Assembly (NCBI GenBank): GCA_002483465.1
Contig: DLHX01000011.1
Coordinates: 1-64,000, forward strand
DNA length: 64,000 nt
Reading direction: 5' to 3'
From: Micavibrio sp. UBA7657
GTDB taxonomy: Bacteria; Pseudomonadota; Alphaproteobacteria; Micavibrionales; Micavibrionaceae
In this document: one piece after another, positions 17,180 through 26,514 of the stretch
Layout of the letters: every line of letters starts with the position of its first letter
Position numbering within the stretch: position 1 is the first letter of the stretch
Position numbers and translations under genes: made by a program
The notes under the pieces: generated by a model
Database searches by the model: none
What the model was told of the DNA's origin: nothing
What the model saw: only the letters and a program-made list of their open reading frames with translations

Positions 17180-17324
17180 GATCTGTTCTCCTCTTCTTTC
17201 TCTACAAACGTTCGAGCAAAGGCGCGGTTCCGGCGCATGATTTTCTTCCTAGTAAATTTTCGGAACGATGCGGCGTGTCGGCTATTGGCTATACACACCC
17301 CACGCAGCAAACAGGAGATCATCC

Positions 17325-17462
17325 ATGCAAGGTTCTAAAAACCAATCCGGTTCCGGTCGCAGTCAAAACAAATCAAGCAGCGGAAAAGGCAAGAGCAGCG
17401 GCTCTTCCTCTTCTTCTTCGCAGAAAAGCTCTGACAGCCGTTCGAACAACCGCTCGAAATAA
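17325..17462 (+). CDS. Low-complexity Ser/Lys-rich 45-residue protein
   Basis: ATG at 17325 follows AGGAG with 7-nt spacing. The product is almost only Ser, Lys, Gly, Asn, Gln and Arg (SGSGRSQNKSSSGKGK, then a six-Ser run) and would be strongly basic and disordered. It is closed by a good terminator, which together with the ribosome site argues for a real transcript. A nucleic-acid-binding or stress role is possible but unsupported. Confidence 0.55.
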   Translation: MQGSKNQSGSGRSQNKSSSGKGKSSGSSSSSSQKSSDSRSNNRSK

Positions 17463-17488
17463 TTATAAGTTTTCCTCCCCCACCCGAA

Positions 17489-17519
17489 AAAACCCGGCAC
17501 CGCAAGGCGCCGGGTTTTT
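17489..17519 (+). terminator. Rho-independent terminator
   Basis: AAAACCCGGC/GCCGGGTTTT with an inner CC/GG pair closing a GCAA tetraloop, ending in T5. It is symmetric enough to work on both strands. Confidence 0.88.
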
Positions 17520-17592
17520 ATCATTCCTGCCTTGCCTCCCCGGTGTCGTCATGCGATAAAGCAAACGTAAAAAACAACGCGGGATTGCATCC

Positions 17593-18213
17593 ATGAGCCT
17601 TGGCATCGAAATCATACCGGTCATTAAATCGCTGGGTTATCTCGGTGTGTGGGGCATGGTGTTTGCAGAATCCGGCCTGGTGTTTTTCTTCTTCCTGCCG
17701 GGCGACAGTCTCTTGTTTACGGCGGGTTTCCTCGCCTCGCAGGATTATCTCAATATATGGGCGCTGGTGGGCGGCACATTGATTGCTGCTATCGTCGGCA
17801 ACATGCTGGGTTACGCGGTCGGCAAATATGTGGGCCTGAAATTGTTCGCGAAAGAGTCGAAATTCCTGAAGCGCAAGCATTTAGAGATGACGCAGCGTTT
17901 CTATGAGAAACATGGCGCGATGGCGGTCATTAGTGCCAGATTTATGCCGATCATCCGCACCTTTGTTCCTTTTCTGGCAGGTGTGGCGCAGATGGATTAC
18001 AAGAAATTCATGCTGTATTCCGTGACGGGCGCATTTATCTGGGTGGGCGGTCTGTGCTTCTTCGGTTATTTCTTCGGCAAGCTTTTACCGGCTGACAAGG
18101 TCGATCAATATCTGCTGCCGATTATCGTCGCGATTATTATCGTGTCATTCCTGCCATCGCTCTGGCATCTGCACCAGGAGCGCAAGGCAATGAAAGCTGA
18201 AAAATCGAATTAA
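17593..18213 (+). CDS. DedA-family membrane protein
   Basis: A 206-residue inner-membrane protein. The family core is clear: FAESGLVFFFFLPGDSLLFTAGFLAS near 24-50, then a cytosolic stretch and RFMPIIRTFVPFLAGVAQM near 115-135, with GNMLGYAVGKYVG between. DedA proteins act in proton-driven turnover of polyprenyl phosphate or phospholipids. Its stop overlaps the converging gene by 4 bp. Confidence 0.93.
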   Translation: MSLGIEIIPVIKSLGYLGVWGMVFAESGLVFFFFLPGDSLLFTAGFLASQDYLNIWALVGGTLIAAIVGNMLGYAVGKYVGLKLFAKESKFLKRKHLEMTQRFYEKHGAMAVISARFMPIIRTFVPFLAGVAQMDYKKFMLYSVTGAFIWVGGLCFFGYFFGKLLPADKVDQYLLPIIVAIIIVSFLPSLWHLHQERKAMKAEKSN

Positions 18214-19205
18214 GATCCGGCTTTGGCGCCAGCGACGGGTGCTGTCACTGCGGCAGCCTGTTCGTGCGGCTGCATGTGGTCACTCGCGAGCGTATAGGCG
18301 AGCGGGTGATGCGCGATCATGCTCTGCGCATTGAAATTAACCGTCAGGCCCGTTTCGCCGATCGCCTTGTGAATTTCATTTCCTGATACGGCATTCAATT
18401 CAACGACAGTGCCGCCGTGCACTTTGCCGGCTTTTTCGAAATATAAATCATTTACAATTTTTACGACCGTGACGTTGTCGTGAATATTCTTGATATGCGT
18501 GGCGGTATACATGCTCTTGCCGTTGGTGTCTTTCACGTCCGGCAGGCCGATATCGGCGATGGTGGTCGCTTTCGCGCCTAGGCGGGCCGCTGTGTCGTTT
18601 GCCAGCATCGCACCGAGCGAATAGCCGACAATCTCGGCGCTGCCCGATGTGCGCACGGCTTCCAGGTATAATTCCTGCGCGGGGCCGGTCTGCTGGTTGA
18701 CGCCCTGTTTCATTAATCTTGCCTGCGCCATGGCTTCGAGGTCCTTCATGTCGACGCCGTGCAGAATATCCATGCCGCCAAAGAGTGTGATCGCGTGACC
18801 GTTTGCGTCGCGGTATATCGCGCCCCTGAATCCTGTCTCACTATCATTGACTGATTTTTGCAGGGTCAGCGGAACGGGCTGGTTCGATCCGGCGTAATGT
18901 ATCGTGAGAGTTTGCGGCGGCTCACCCGTCATGAAAGCATCGGTGTAGAGTTTTGCGGCGTGCAGCGGGTCGATCTGTTTCGACGCGCGCTCGGCGAGTA
19001 GCGGTTTCATCTCTTCGGCAACCGGCGGGAAGTCGACCGCGCCCTCCTTGAAGAAAAACCCGGCGACTGCAGCCAGGACTTTCGCGAAGACGTTGTCAGG
19101 ATTTTTATTGATGAAATCGATGACCGCAGGGGCGTAATCCGCGTACTGCGTGAAGAAGTCAGCGTCTGACTCTTCCTTTTCCTGCTGGCTGGACTGCTTA
19201 GTCAT
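18210..19205 (-). CDS. Putative alpha/beta-hydrolase-like protein (GxSxG)
   Basis: A 331-residue soluble protein without signal peptide. The one enzymatic clue is EIVGYSLGAMLAND, a nucleophile-elbow pattern with Ser196, preceded by strands IYRDANGHAITLFGGMD and by MKDLEAMAQARLMKQG. This layout resembles lipase/DUF2974-type folds. Candidate acid and base residues follow (D222/D225, H263 or H299/H300) but cannot be assigned. The N-terminus is acidic (KEESDADFF) and the C-terminus Ala-rich. Function uncertain. Confidence 0.5.
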   Translation of the reverse strand: MTKQSSQQEKEESDADFFTQYADYAPAVIDFINKNPDNVFAKVLAAVAGFFFKEGAVDFPPVAEEMKPLLAERASKQIDPLHAAKLYTDAFMTGEPPQTLTIHYAGSNQPVPLTLQKSVNDSETGFRGAIYRDANGHAITLFGGMDILHGVDMKDLEAMAQARLMKQGVNQQTGPAQELYLEAVRTSGSAEIVGYSLGAMLANDTAARLGAKATTIADIGLPDVKDTNGKSMYTATHIKNIHDNVTVVKIVNDLYFEKAGKVHGGTVVELNAVSGNEIHKAIGETGLTVNFNAQSMIAHHPLAYTLASDHMQPHEQAAAVTAPVAGAKAGS

Positions 19206-19430
19206 TCCATAACACCCTTTATTGCCCGTCTTAAGAGTAGCGGGGTTGATTTAATTTTAGCCTAAGAGGGGGTCTGGAGGCGCCAAATCTCTGTAACTCA
19301 TTGATTTTGTTTCTAATTGTTCGTGCGGTGGGCCATTCCGGCGCGGCAAAAACGCTTATTTTTCTGCGCTATTTGCTGGAATCCGCCGCGAATTGATATA
19401 GTATTTGTATTAAGCCCTTTGTTCACGGGG
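19206..19430. other. Intergenic stretch upstream of rpe
   Basis: A stretch between two divergent genes with no frame supported by a ribosome site. It contains AATTGATATAGTATTTGTATT (19390-19411), which may hold promoter elements. The notable DnaA-box-like repeats follow at 19431. Confidence 0.4.
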
Positions 19431-19463
19431 TTATCCGACTTTTTATTCACCGACTTATTCACA
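19431..19463 (+). repeat. Three DnaA-box-like 9-mers at 12-bp spacing
   Basis: TTATCCGAC (19431), TTATTCACC (19443) and TTATTCACA (19455) begin exactly 12 bp apart. The third fits the DnaA-box consensus TTATNCACA perfectly, the second differs at one base and the first at two. They end 8 bp before the rpe start codon. Confidence 0.6.
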
Positions 19464-19471
19464 AAAGCCCA

Positions 19472-20131
19472 ATGCCGAAACAGCCTGTTCGCATAGCCCC
19501 TTCGATTCTTTCCTCCGATTTCGCCCGTCTGGGCGAGGAGGTCCAGGCTATCGACAAGGCCGGGGCCGATTACATCCATATAGACGTCATGGACGGGCAT
19601 TTCGTGCCGAACCTGACCTTCGGCGCGCCTGTGGTGAAGGCGATCCGTAAATCTTCGAAGAAAATTTTTGACGTGCATCTCATGGTCGCACCGGTCGATG
19701 CGTTGATCCCGGCTTTCGTCGATGCGGGGTCCGACATCATCACCGCGCATGTCGAGGCGGGGCCGCATTTGCACCGCACATTGCAGACAATCAAATCGCA
19801 CGGTGTGAAGGCGGGCGTGTCGCTCAATCCATCCACGCCGATTGAATCCATCCGCGAGGTGATGCCGATGGTCGATCTGATTTTGATCATGACGGTCAAT
19901 CCGGGTTTCGGCGGGCAAAGTTTTATCCCGCTGTTCGATAAAATTGCTGCGGCTAGAAAAATGATCGATGCGCAGAAACATCCGATAGATCTCGAGGTTG
20001 ATGGCGGCATTAATCCTGAAACCGCGAAGCAGGTTATCGCAGCAGGCGCTGATGTTCTCGTCGCGGGCACGGCTGTGTTCAAGGACGGACCTGAAAAATA
20101 TGCTGCGCACATCAAGGCATTGAGAGGATAG
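19472..20131 (+). CDS. rpe: Ribulose-phosphate 3-epimerase
   Basis: A 219-residue TIM-barrel enzyme interconverting ribulose 5-phosphate and xylulose 5-phosphate. Diagnostic parts are IAPSILSSDFARLGEE (9-24), YIHIDVMDGHFVPNLTFG with the metal-binding HxD and catalytic Asp, VHLMV, MTVNPGFGGQSF and LEVDGGINPETA. It precedes a heparinase II/III gene by 3 bp, an order I recall from other alphaproteobacteria. Confidence 0.97.
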   Translation: MPKQPVRIAPSILSSDFARLGEEVQAIDKAGADYIHIDVMDGHFVPNLTFGAPVVKAIRKSSKKIFDVHLMVAPVDALIPAFVDAGSDIITAHVEAGPHLHRTLQTIKSHGVKAGVSLNPSTPIESIREVMPMVDLILIMTVNPGFGGQSFIPLFDKIAAARKMIDAQKHPIDLEVDGGINPETAKQVIAAGADVLVAGTAVFKDGPEKYAAHIKALRG

Positions 20132-20134
20132 GCC

Positions 20135-21772
20135 ATGATAACAAACCTGATCCGCAAAATCCGCAGAGACGCCAGCGAAATGGCCTGCAATACGGTGCTC
20201 TATAACTGGAGCCTGCGCGGCGAAGCGCCGGAGCGGCTGAACGTTAAACCGGCCGATGCATGGCCGGGCAATGTGGAGTCGGGCCGCTGGCTGTGCGACG
20301 GCGCGTTTGCGCTGGCGGGCGACCAGATTTCATTGCAGGGCGGCTGCTGGGAACCGCTGGGGGTGAGCGAAGCATGGCTCAACCATATGCACGGCTTTGA
20401 ATGGCTGCGCGATTTGCGCGCGCTTGGCGGCGAGGAAGCGCGGCAGCAGGCGCGCTGGCTGACCGAGAGCTGGATTTACTATCACCAGAAATGGTCGCCG
20501 CATGCGTGGCGCGCCGATATGTGCGGCTCACGCATCGCCATGTGGATTTCCTATTTTGAATTTTTCGTCGAGGCGGCCGGGCCGGATTTCCAGGATCTTT
20601 TCTTCGATTCCTTAAGCAAGCAGGCGCGGCATTTAAGCCGCGTGCTGCAGCGTGATGTCGCGGGTGTGCCGATGCTGCGCGCGATCAAGGGTCTTTTGTA
20701 CGCCGGTCTGGCCTGCGAGGGGCGCGAAGCGTGGGCGCAGCAGGCTTTAGCGCAGCTCAACACGGAAATTTCAAAACAAATACTGCGCGATGGTGCGCAT
20801 GTGTCGCGCGCGCCGGTACAGCATTTGCAGGCGCTGCAAATCCTGTTAGACATTCGCACGGCGCTTGCTGCCGCCGGTCAGGCGCTGCCTGAAACCGTGC
20901 AGCATGCGATTGATTCATTGAGCGCCGCCTTGCGTTTCTTCCGCTATGGCGATGGCGGTCTCGCCGTGTTCCACGGTACGCAGGAGGGACCGAAGGAGTT
21001 GCTGGATTCCGTTCTCGCGCAAGCCAATGTGCGCGGCAAGGGTTTGCATACATTGCCTTGCGCGGGATTCGAAAAAATCACCGAAGGCCGCACGCTTGTG
21101 ATGTTCGATTGCGGCCGCAGCCCGCAACGACCGCACGATAAAACCGCGCACGCGGCGCCGCTGGCGTTCGAGATGGCCTACGGCAAGGAACGGATTTTCG
21201 TCTCCTGCGGCACGCACCCAAGCTCTGCGGACTGGCAGGATGCCCTGCGCGCCACCGCCGCGCACAACACGGTCACGCTGGACTACCGCAACGCCTGCGA
21301 AATCCGCGAGGACGGGCATTTCTCGCGTAAGCCGCGCGTCGTCAGCATCGTGCGCGAGGAAACAAAAGGTTCGTGCCTGTTAGAAGCCACGCATGACGGT
21401 TATGCATTGCTCAACGGCATCGAGCACCGCCGCCGTTTGTACCTGTCAGATCAAGGCCACGATTTACGCGGCGAGGACATCCTCACCAGCCAGGCCGGCC
21501 CGGCAAAACCCGTCAATGTCGCGATCCGTTTCCACATCCATCCGCGCGTGATGGTTTCGCTGATCGGCGAGGGTAATGAAGAGGCATTGCTGCGCCTTCC
21601 CAGTGGTATTGGTTGGCGTTTCCACCAGTCCGGCGGAATATTGAAGCTGGAAGATTCCGTTTATCTCGGCGAGGACAGCCGCCCGCGCAAAACCAAGCAG
21701 CTCGTGGTCTACGGCGATATGCCGGATACCGAGTTCAAGGTTAAATGGGCGATGCAACGCGAAGGACTATAA
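20135..21772 (+). CDS. Heparinase II/III family protein
   Basis: A 545-residue protein with an N-terminal alpha/alpha-toroid (about 60-300, with EAWLNHMHGFEWLRDL) and a C-terminal beta-sandwich (about 310-540) holding GTHPSSADWQDALRATAAHNTV, the family's conserved core with catalytic-type His and Tyr. Relatives cleave uronic-acid polysaccharides, but there is no signal peptide. A cytosolic or cell-wall-related role is therefore possible. It is co-oriented with rpe (3-bp gap) and followed 3 bp later by the EAL-like gene. Confidence 0.85.
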   Translation: MITNLIRKIRRDASEMACNTVLYNWSLRGEAPERLNVKPADAWPGNVESGRWLCDGAFALAGDQISLQGGCWEPLGVSEAWLNHMHGFEWLRDLRALGGEEARQQARWLTESWIYYHQKWSPHAWRADMCGSRIAMWISYFEFFVEAAGPDFQDLFFDSLSKQARHLSRVLQRDVAGVPMLRAIKGLLYAGLACEGREAWAQQALAQLNTEISKQILRDGAHVSRAPVQHLQALQILLDIRTALAAAGQALPETVQHAIDSLSAALRFFRYGDGGLAVFHGTQEGPKELLDSVLAQANVRGKGLHTLPCAGFEKITEGRTLVMFDCGRSPQRPHDKTAHAAPLAFEMAYGKERIFVSCGTHPSSADWQDALRATAAHNTVTLDYRNACEIREDGHFSRKPRVVSIVREETKGSCLLEATHDGYALLNGIEHRRRLYLSDQGHDLRGEDILTSQAGPAKPVNVAIRFHIHPRVMVSLIGEGNEEALLRLPSGIGWRFHQSGGILKLEDSVYLGEDSRPRKTKQLVVYGDMPDTEFKVKWAMQREGL

Positions 21773-21775
21773 GTT

Positions 21776-22651
21776 TTGACTGCCACCGATCTTCACCGGC
21801 ACATAGAATCCCTCGCGCTCAAAACCGGTACTCTCAAAACAAATGCCGACAATCTAGACCAGGAAAATGCTGCAGCCTGTGCCGTAGCCTGTCTTGAATC
21901 TCTTGAGGCCGCCGTCGCGGGGCAGAAAGCAATTTTCGGCATCGAGCCGTGGCACAAGGCGCACAAGGACGCGCCGTTGTCGCAGCCCGGCGAAATGCTT
22001 CTGCGCTTGAGAGATGTGGAAGGCAATCCGCTGCCGCCATATCCGGCGATCATGGCGTTCTATAACAATGGTATGGCGGCGGAGATCGATACCATTCTCG
22101 CGCTCTGCGCCGTGCAGCAATTTAAGGATAGTGACGAGCAGCAAATTTCAGTCAATGTTTCGGGCCGTTCGATGCGCGATGCAACATTCATCAAAACCGT
22201 GTTGCCGGTGATCGAGGCCATGAAGCTGCCCAAGGCGCAGAAGATCATCTTCGAAATCCACGAAAGCGCGCCGTCCGAAATCATGAGCCCGCGCGTGCTG
22301 GATCTTTGCCGCCGGATCGGTATTGCGTTTGCCATTGATGATGTCGGCCTGTCGCTCAATGATATTTTCCGCCTCTCGCAGTTCGAGCAGATCGCGGATT
22401 TCATCAAGCTGGACCGCAAATGGGTGATGACGAAGCCCGGCGAGAAAATGTCGCTCGACAATCTCATGGCGTTGATCGGCGCGACGCTGCCCAACGCCTA
22501 TCTCGTCGCGGAAGGGGTGCAGAGCGCCGAGCATGCCGCGGAGCTGCAGCGTCATCATAAGAACATCCATTATATGCAGGGCATGCACCTGCCGCCGCGC
22601 GAGCAATTCGCCGCTGAATTCGCGGATATAAAGGCCGAAGTCACAGCCTAA
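21776..22651 (+). CDS. EAL-domain-like protein with variant EML motif
   Basis: A 291-residue protein; the apparent start is TTG 3 bp after the previous stop, with AAGGA in the end of that gene. Residues about 50-275 align by pattern to EAL phosphodiesterases. GEMLLR replaces EALLR (E73), followed by N127 in SVNVSG, E160 in IIFEIHES, D188/D189 in AIDDVGLS (usual DDFGTG), K211 in FIKLDRKW, E246 in VAEGVQ and Q268 in YMQGM. Most metal and catalytic positions survive, so c-di-GMP hydrolysis or binding is possible. There is no GGDEF or sensor domain. Confidence 0.75.
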   Translation: MTATDLHRHIESLALKTGTLKTNADNLDQENAAACAVACLESLEAAVAGQKAIFGIEPWHKAHKDAPLSQPGEMLLRLRDVEGNPLPPYPAIMAFYNNGMAAEIDTILALCAVQQFKDSDEQQISVNVSGRSMRDATFIKTVLPVIEAMKLPKAQKIIFEIHESAPSEIMSPRVLDLCRRIGIAFAIDDVGLSLNDIFRLSQFEQIADFIKLDRKWVMTKPGEKMSLDNLMALIGATLPNAYLVAEGVQSAEHAAELQRHHKNIHYMQGMHLPPREQFAAEFADIKAEVTA

Positions 22652-22801
22652 ATTATCGTTCTTGATTTGTTCCTTTTGTTCCGGTACAAATAGGGTACGA
22701 GTCGTTTTGAGGGCTCCGGGGGATTGGGGTGAAACCCCACCCCCACCCCCCCAAAAAAAGCGCCGAATGAGTAACTCGAATAACCTTTTTGGAACAATGA
22801 T

Positions 22802-24196
22802 ATGGCGAAGTCCGGGAAAAATTACATCTGCCAGGCCTGCGGCGCGGTCCACCCGCGTTGGAGCGGCAAATGCGACGCCTGTAACGGCTGGAACTGCATC
22901 GCCGAGGAGAACGTGCAGGCGTCTGCGCCCAAGGGGTTAGGGAAGAAGAAGGGAAGGGAGATCGAGCTTGTCAGTCTTGCGGGCAGTTCGGACAGAGATT
23001 ACCCCCGCCACGTGACAGGCATCAAGGAATTCGATCGCGTGACCGGCGGCGGGCTGGTTCCGGGTTCCGCGCTTTTGATCGGCGGCGATCCCGGCATCGG
23101 CAAATCGACCTTATTGCTGCAGGCGGTTTGCGCGTTATCACGAAAGAACACGCGCTGCGTTTATGTGTCGGGTGAGGAATCTATTGAACAGGTGCGCATG
23201 CGCGCGCGGCGTTTGGGGCTGGGCGATGCACCGGTTGAACTCGCGGCGGCGGTGAATGTGCGCGACATCGTCGCGACGATGGAAAACGTAACCACACCGG
23301 TTTCGCTGCTCGTGATCGATTCCATCCAGACCATGTTCATCGACACGATCGACTCCGCGCCGGGTACGGTGACGCAGGTGCGGACATCGGCGCAGGAAAT
23401 CATCCGCGCCGCGAAAACACGGGGAATCGCGGTGATTTTCGTCGGCCATGTTACGAAAGACGGGCAGATCGCGGGCCCGCGCGTGCTGGAACATCTCGTC
23501 GACACGGTGCTGTATTTCGAAGGCGAGCGCAGCCACCAGTTCAGGATTTTGCGCGCCGTGAAAAACCGTTTCGGGCCGACGGATGAAATCGGTGTGTTCG
23601 AAATGGCATCCGAAGGTCTTGTTGAAGTTGAAAACCCATCAGCCCTGTTCCTCGCGCAGCGTAACCAGGACGCTGCGGGAAGTTCGGTGTTGGCCGCGCT
23701 GGAAGGAACGCGGCCGATACTGGTCGAGGTCCAGGCGCTGGTGGCGCCTTCGTCTCTGGGTTCTCCGCGCCGCGCCGTTCTCGGGTGGGATCCCAACCGT
23801 CTCGCCATGATCGTCGCGGTGCTGGAGACGCGGTGCGGATTGCAACTCTCGGGGTGCGATATCTTCCTCAATATTGCCGGGGGCATCCGCATTCAGGAAC
23901 CGGCGGCCGACCTTGCCGTTGCCGCGGCCCTTATCAGTGCGTTGCAGGGCAAACCGTTGCCGCCGGAATCGGTCTTCTTCGGCGAGATCGGTTTGGCCGG
24001 GGAGGTGCGGCAGGTCGCCCAGCCCGACCAGCGGCTGAAGGAGGCCTCCAAACTCGGCTTCAAGGAGGCCGTCATTCCGCTGGGCAAGAAGAAGCGGGCC
24101 GATAGCCCGGCCATGCCTGCCAGTGAAATCGGTCATGTGCAGGAGCTTGCCGACATGTTCAGCGGGCGGCAGATCCGCCGGGCCGAGGCGGCCTGA
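22802..24196 (+). CDS. radA: DNA repair protein RadA
   Basis: A 464-residue RecA-like ATPase that promotes branch migration in recombinational repair. A C4 zinc finger opens the protein (C10, C13, C24, C27). Walker A is GDPGIGKST (95-103). The RadA-specific KNRFG motif is near 255. The C-terminal Lon-protease-like domain (about 285-450) carries LSGCDIFLNIAGGIRIQEPAADLA. Length is standard. The preceding 150 bp contain a GGGGT-GAA-ACCCC hairpin without T-run. Confidence 0.97.
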   Translation: MAKSGKNYICQACGAVHPRWSGKCDACNGWNCIAEENVQASAPKGLGKKKGREIELVSLAGSSDRDYPRHVTGIKEFDRVTGGGLVPGSALLIGGDPGIGKSTLLLQAVCALSRKNTRCVYVSGEESIEQVRMRARRLGLGDAPVELAAAVNVRDIVATMENVTTPVSLLVIDSIQTMFIDTIDSAPGTVTQVRTSAQEIIRAAKTRGIAVIFVGHVTKDGQIAGPRVLEHLVDTVLYFEGERSHQFRILRAVKNRFGPTDEIGVFEMASEGLVEVENPSALFLAQRNQDAAGSSVLAALEGTRPILVEVQALVAPSSLGSPRRAVLGWDPNRLAMIVAVLETRCGLQLSGCDIFLNIAGGIRIQEPAADLAVAAALISALQGKPLPPESVFFGEIGLAGEVRQVAQPDQRLKEASKLGFKEAVIPLGKKKRADSPAMPASEIGHVQELADMFSGRQIRRAEAA

Positions 24197-24298
24197 AGGC
24201 CTTGATAACAGGCCTGAAACGTCCCGGAAAGTCTTGCAATTTCGACCTTGCTTGCCTATGTATAGGTGCTCCTGACCCCAGCAGCAGGCGGATGCACC

Positions 24299-25057
24299 AT
24301 GATCTTTGACGTCATAGTCCTTATCATCACCCTTATTTCAGCTTTTATTGCCTTTTTGCGCGGTCTGATCCGCGAAGTTCTGACCATTTTCGGCGTTGTC
24401 GGCGGTTTGGCCGCGGCTTGGTATGCGGGTCCGATCCTGCTGCCCTACATGGAAAATTGGCTGGGCGTAAAAGAAGGTGTTGAACCTGAGAAACTGCTCG
24501 GCGTTCTGCCGTACGACATTCTCGCCGTCATTCTCGCTTATGGCGTCATCTTCATAGTCGTCGCACTCGTGCTCTCGATCGTCAGCCATATTCTGGCCGA
24601 AACCGCCCGTGCCATCGGGCTCGGGCCGGTCGACCGCACGCTCGGTGTTATCTTCGGTATCGCGCGCGGGATTTTGCTGGTTTCCATTCCGGTCATGGTC
24701 ATGCAACTCATCACCAGCGACGAGCAGCGCGCAGAATGGTTCAAGGACAGCAAAACCTATTTCTACGTTGACCAGGTTTCCGTTGCGCTTCTCGATATGG
24801 TTCCCGACTCGACGGTCGAGAAATTCAAGGAAGACGCTGAGACGATTAAGGAGAGCGCCGGTACGCGTGAGAAATTACAGCAGATGGATATTCTCAAGGG
24901 CGGCGCACCGCGCGAGGAAGAGCTGCCGCCTTCGGAAAGCGGCACTGAAGGCTATACGAATGAATTTCGCGACGAAATGGACCAGCTTTTTGAAAACAGG
25001 CCGAGCGGTCAGGAGCGGCGTCCTGCAGATCCGGCAGATGAGGAACCGAACGAATAA
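24299..25057 (+). CDS. cvpA: CvpA family membrane protein
   Basis: A 252-residue protein. ATG at 24299 gives the typical start MIFDVIVLIITLISAFIAFLRGLIRE; an upstream in-frame start is less likely. Four hydrophobic segments cover about 1-150, followed by an acidic soluble tail (about 170-252). CvpA is required for colicin V production in E. coli and is tied to envelope stress; its exact role is not settled. The stop overlaps the purF start (TAATG), the same gene order as in E. coli. Confidence 0.92.
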   Translation: MIFDVIVLIITLISAFIAFLRGLIREVLTIFGVVGGLAAAWYAGPILLPYMENWLGVKEGVEPEKLLGVLPYDILAVILAYGVIFIVVALVLSIVSHILAETARAIGLGPVDRTLGVIFGIARGILLVSIPVMVMQLITSDEQRAEWFKDSKTYFYVDQVSVALLDMVPDSTVEKFKEDAETIKESAGTREKLQQMDILKGGAPREEELPPSESGTEGYTNEFRDEMDQLFENRPSGQERRPADPADEEPNE

Positions 25058-26514
25058 TGGCGACGCCGTTTGATGACGATAAACTTCACGATGAATGCGG
25101 AATTTTCGGCATCTATAATCATGACGACGCGTCGGCACACGTAGCACTCGGGCTTCACGCGCTTCAGCACCGTGGCCAGGAAGCGTGTGGCATAGTCACC
25201 GTCGATGATAATCAATTTTATATCAAACGCGCGCTCGGCCTTGTCGACGACACGTTCGGCGACAAGAAAACCATTGAATCCCTGAAGGGAAAATCCGGCA
25301 TTGGCCATAACCGTTACGCCACCACGGGCGAAACGCATCTTCGAAACGTTCAGCCGCTGCATGTCGACATGGATTTTGGCGGTTTTGCCGTCGCGCACAA
25401 CGGCAACCTTACGAATGCGATGACGATCAAGAAAGAGTTGGTTTCGCGCGGCGCGATTTTTCAATCGACGAGCGATACCGAAGTGATCGTTCATCTCGTG
25501 GCGCTGTCGCAGAAAAAAACGGTGCAGGACCGCATCATCGATGCGATGACACAAATCAAGGGCGCGTATTCGCTAGTGATCCTGCTGAAAGATTCCGTCA
25601 TTGGCCTGCGCGACCCGAACGGCATTCGCCCGCTGGTTCTCGGCAAGCTCGCCAAGGGGCACGTGCTAGCCTCCGAGAGCTGCGCGCTTGATATTATCGG
25701 CGCGGACTATGTGCGCGAAATCAAGCCCGGCGAAATGGTGACGCTGACGAAAAAGGGCGTCATTTCACAGTTTCCTTTCGCGAAGAAGCCGTCGAAATTC
25801 TGCATCTTCGAATATATTTATTTCGCACGTCCTGACAGTTTCATGGAAAACCGCTCGGTTTATGAAATGCGTAAGCGCATCGGCGAGGAACTGGCACGTG
25901 AAGCGCCCGTAACTGGTGCTGATCTCGTCGTGCCGGTGCCGGACAGCGGTGTGCCGTCGGCAATCGGTTACGCGCAGGAAAGCGGCGTGCCGTTCGAGCT
26001 CGGTATCATCCGCAACCACTACGTGGGCCGGACATTCATCGAGCCGAGCGACCATATCCGTCACCTCGGCGTAAAGCTGAAGCACAATGCCAACCGTGCT
26101 TATTTAAAGGGCAAGAAGGTTGTGCTGATTGACGATTCTATCGTGCGCGGCACGACATCGCGTAAAATAGTTGAAATGGTGCGTGCGGCGGGCGCGACGG
26201 AAGTGCATATGCGCATTTCATCGCCGCCGACGACGCATAGCTGTTTCTACGGCATCGACACGCCGCGCACGGAAGAACTGCTCGCGCACAGCAAGACGGT
26301 TGGCGAGATTTGCAAATTCATCCGGGCGGATTCTCTCGCTTATATTTCTATCGACGGGCTTTACCGCGCGGTCGACAACGTCAAGCGCGATGCCAAGAAC
26401 CCGCAATTCTGCGACGCGTGCTTCACCGGTGATTACGCGGTTGAACTGGTCGATAACATCAATCACTGCGGCGGCGACAAAGTTTCCGTTCTCAGCGAAC
26501 GCAAGAAAAGCTGA
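25057..26514 (+). CDS. purF: Amidophosphoribosyltransferase
   Basis: A 485-residue enzyme for the first step of purine synthesis: PRPP plus glutamine gives phosphoribosylamine. It has a 13-residue propeptide before nucleophile Cys14 (DECGIFG), a glutaminase domain to about 240 and a PRTase domain with VVLIDDSIVRGTTSRKIVEM. Four cysteines fit the Bacillus-type [4Fe-4S] class: SKFCIFEYIYF, HSCFYGID and CDAC near the C-terminus. The stop overlaps the next start by one base. Confidence 0.97.
   Translation: MATPFDDDKLHDECGIFGIYNHDDASAHVALGLHALQHRGQEACGIVTVDDNQFYIKRALGLVDDTFGDKKTIESLKGKSGIGHNRYATTGETHLRNVQPLHVDMDFGGFAVAHNGNLTNAMTIKKELVSRGAIFQSTSDTEVIVHLVALSQKKTVQDRIIDAMTQIKGAYSLVILLKDSVIGLRDPNGIRPLVLGKLAKGHVLASESCALDIIGADYVREIKPGEMVTLTKKGVISQFPFAKKPSKFCIFEYIYFARPDSFMENRSVYEMRKRIGEELAREAPVTGADLVVPVPDSGVPSAIGYAQESGVPFELGIIRNHYVGRTFIEPSDHIRHLGVKLKHNANRAYLKGKKVVLIDDSIVRGTTSRKIVEMVRAAGATEVHMRISSPPTTHSCFYGIDTPRTEELLAHSKTVGEICKFIRADSLAYISIDGLYRAVDNVKRDAKNPQFCDACFTGDYAVELVDNINHCGGDKVSVLSERKKS

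Noticed and set aside
22717..22770. GC hairpin as radA-upstream terminator
   Set aside because: GGGGT-GAA-ACCCC is stable but followed by C and A runs on the plus strand rather than T.
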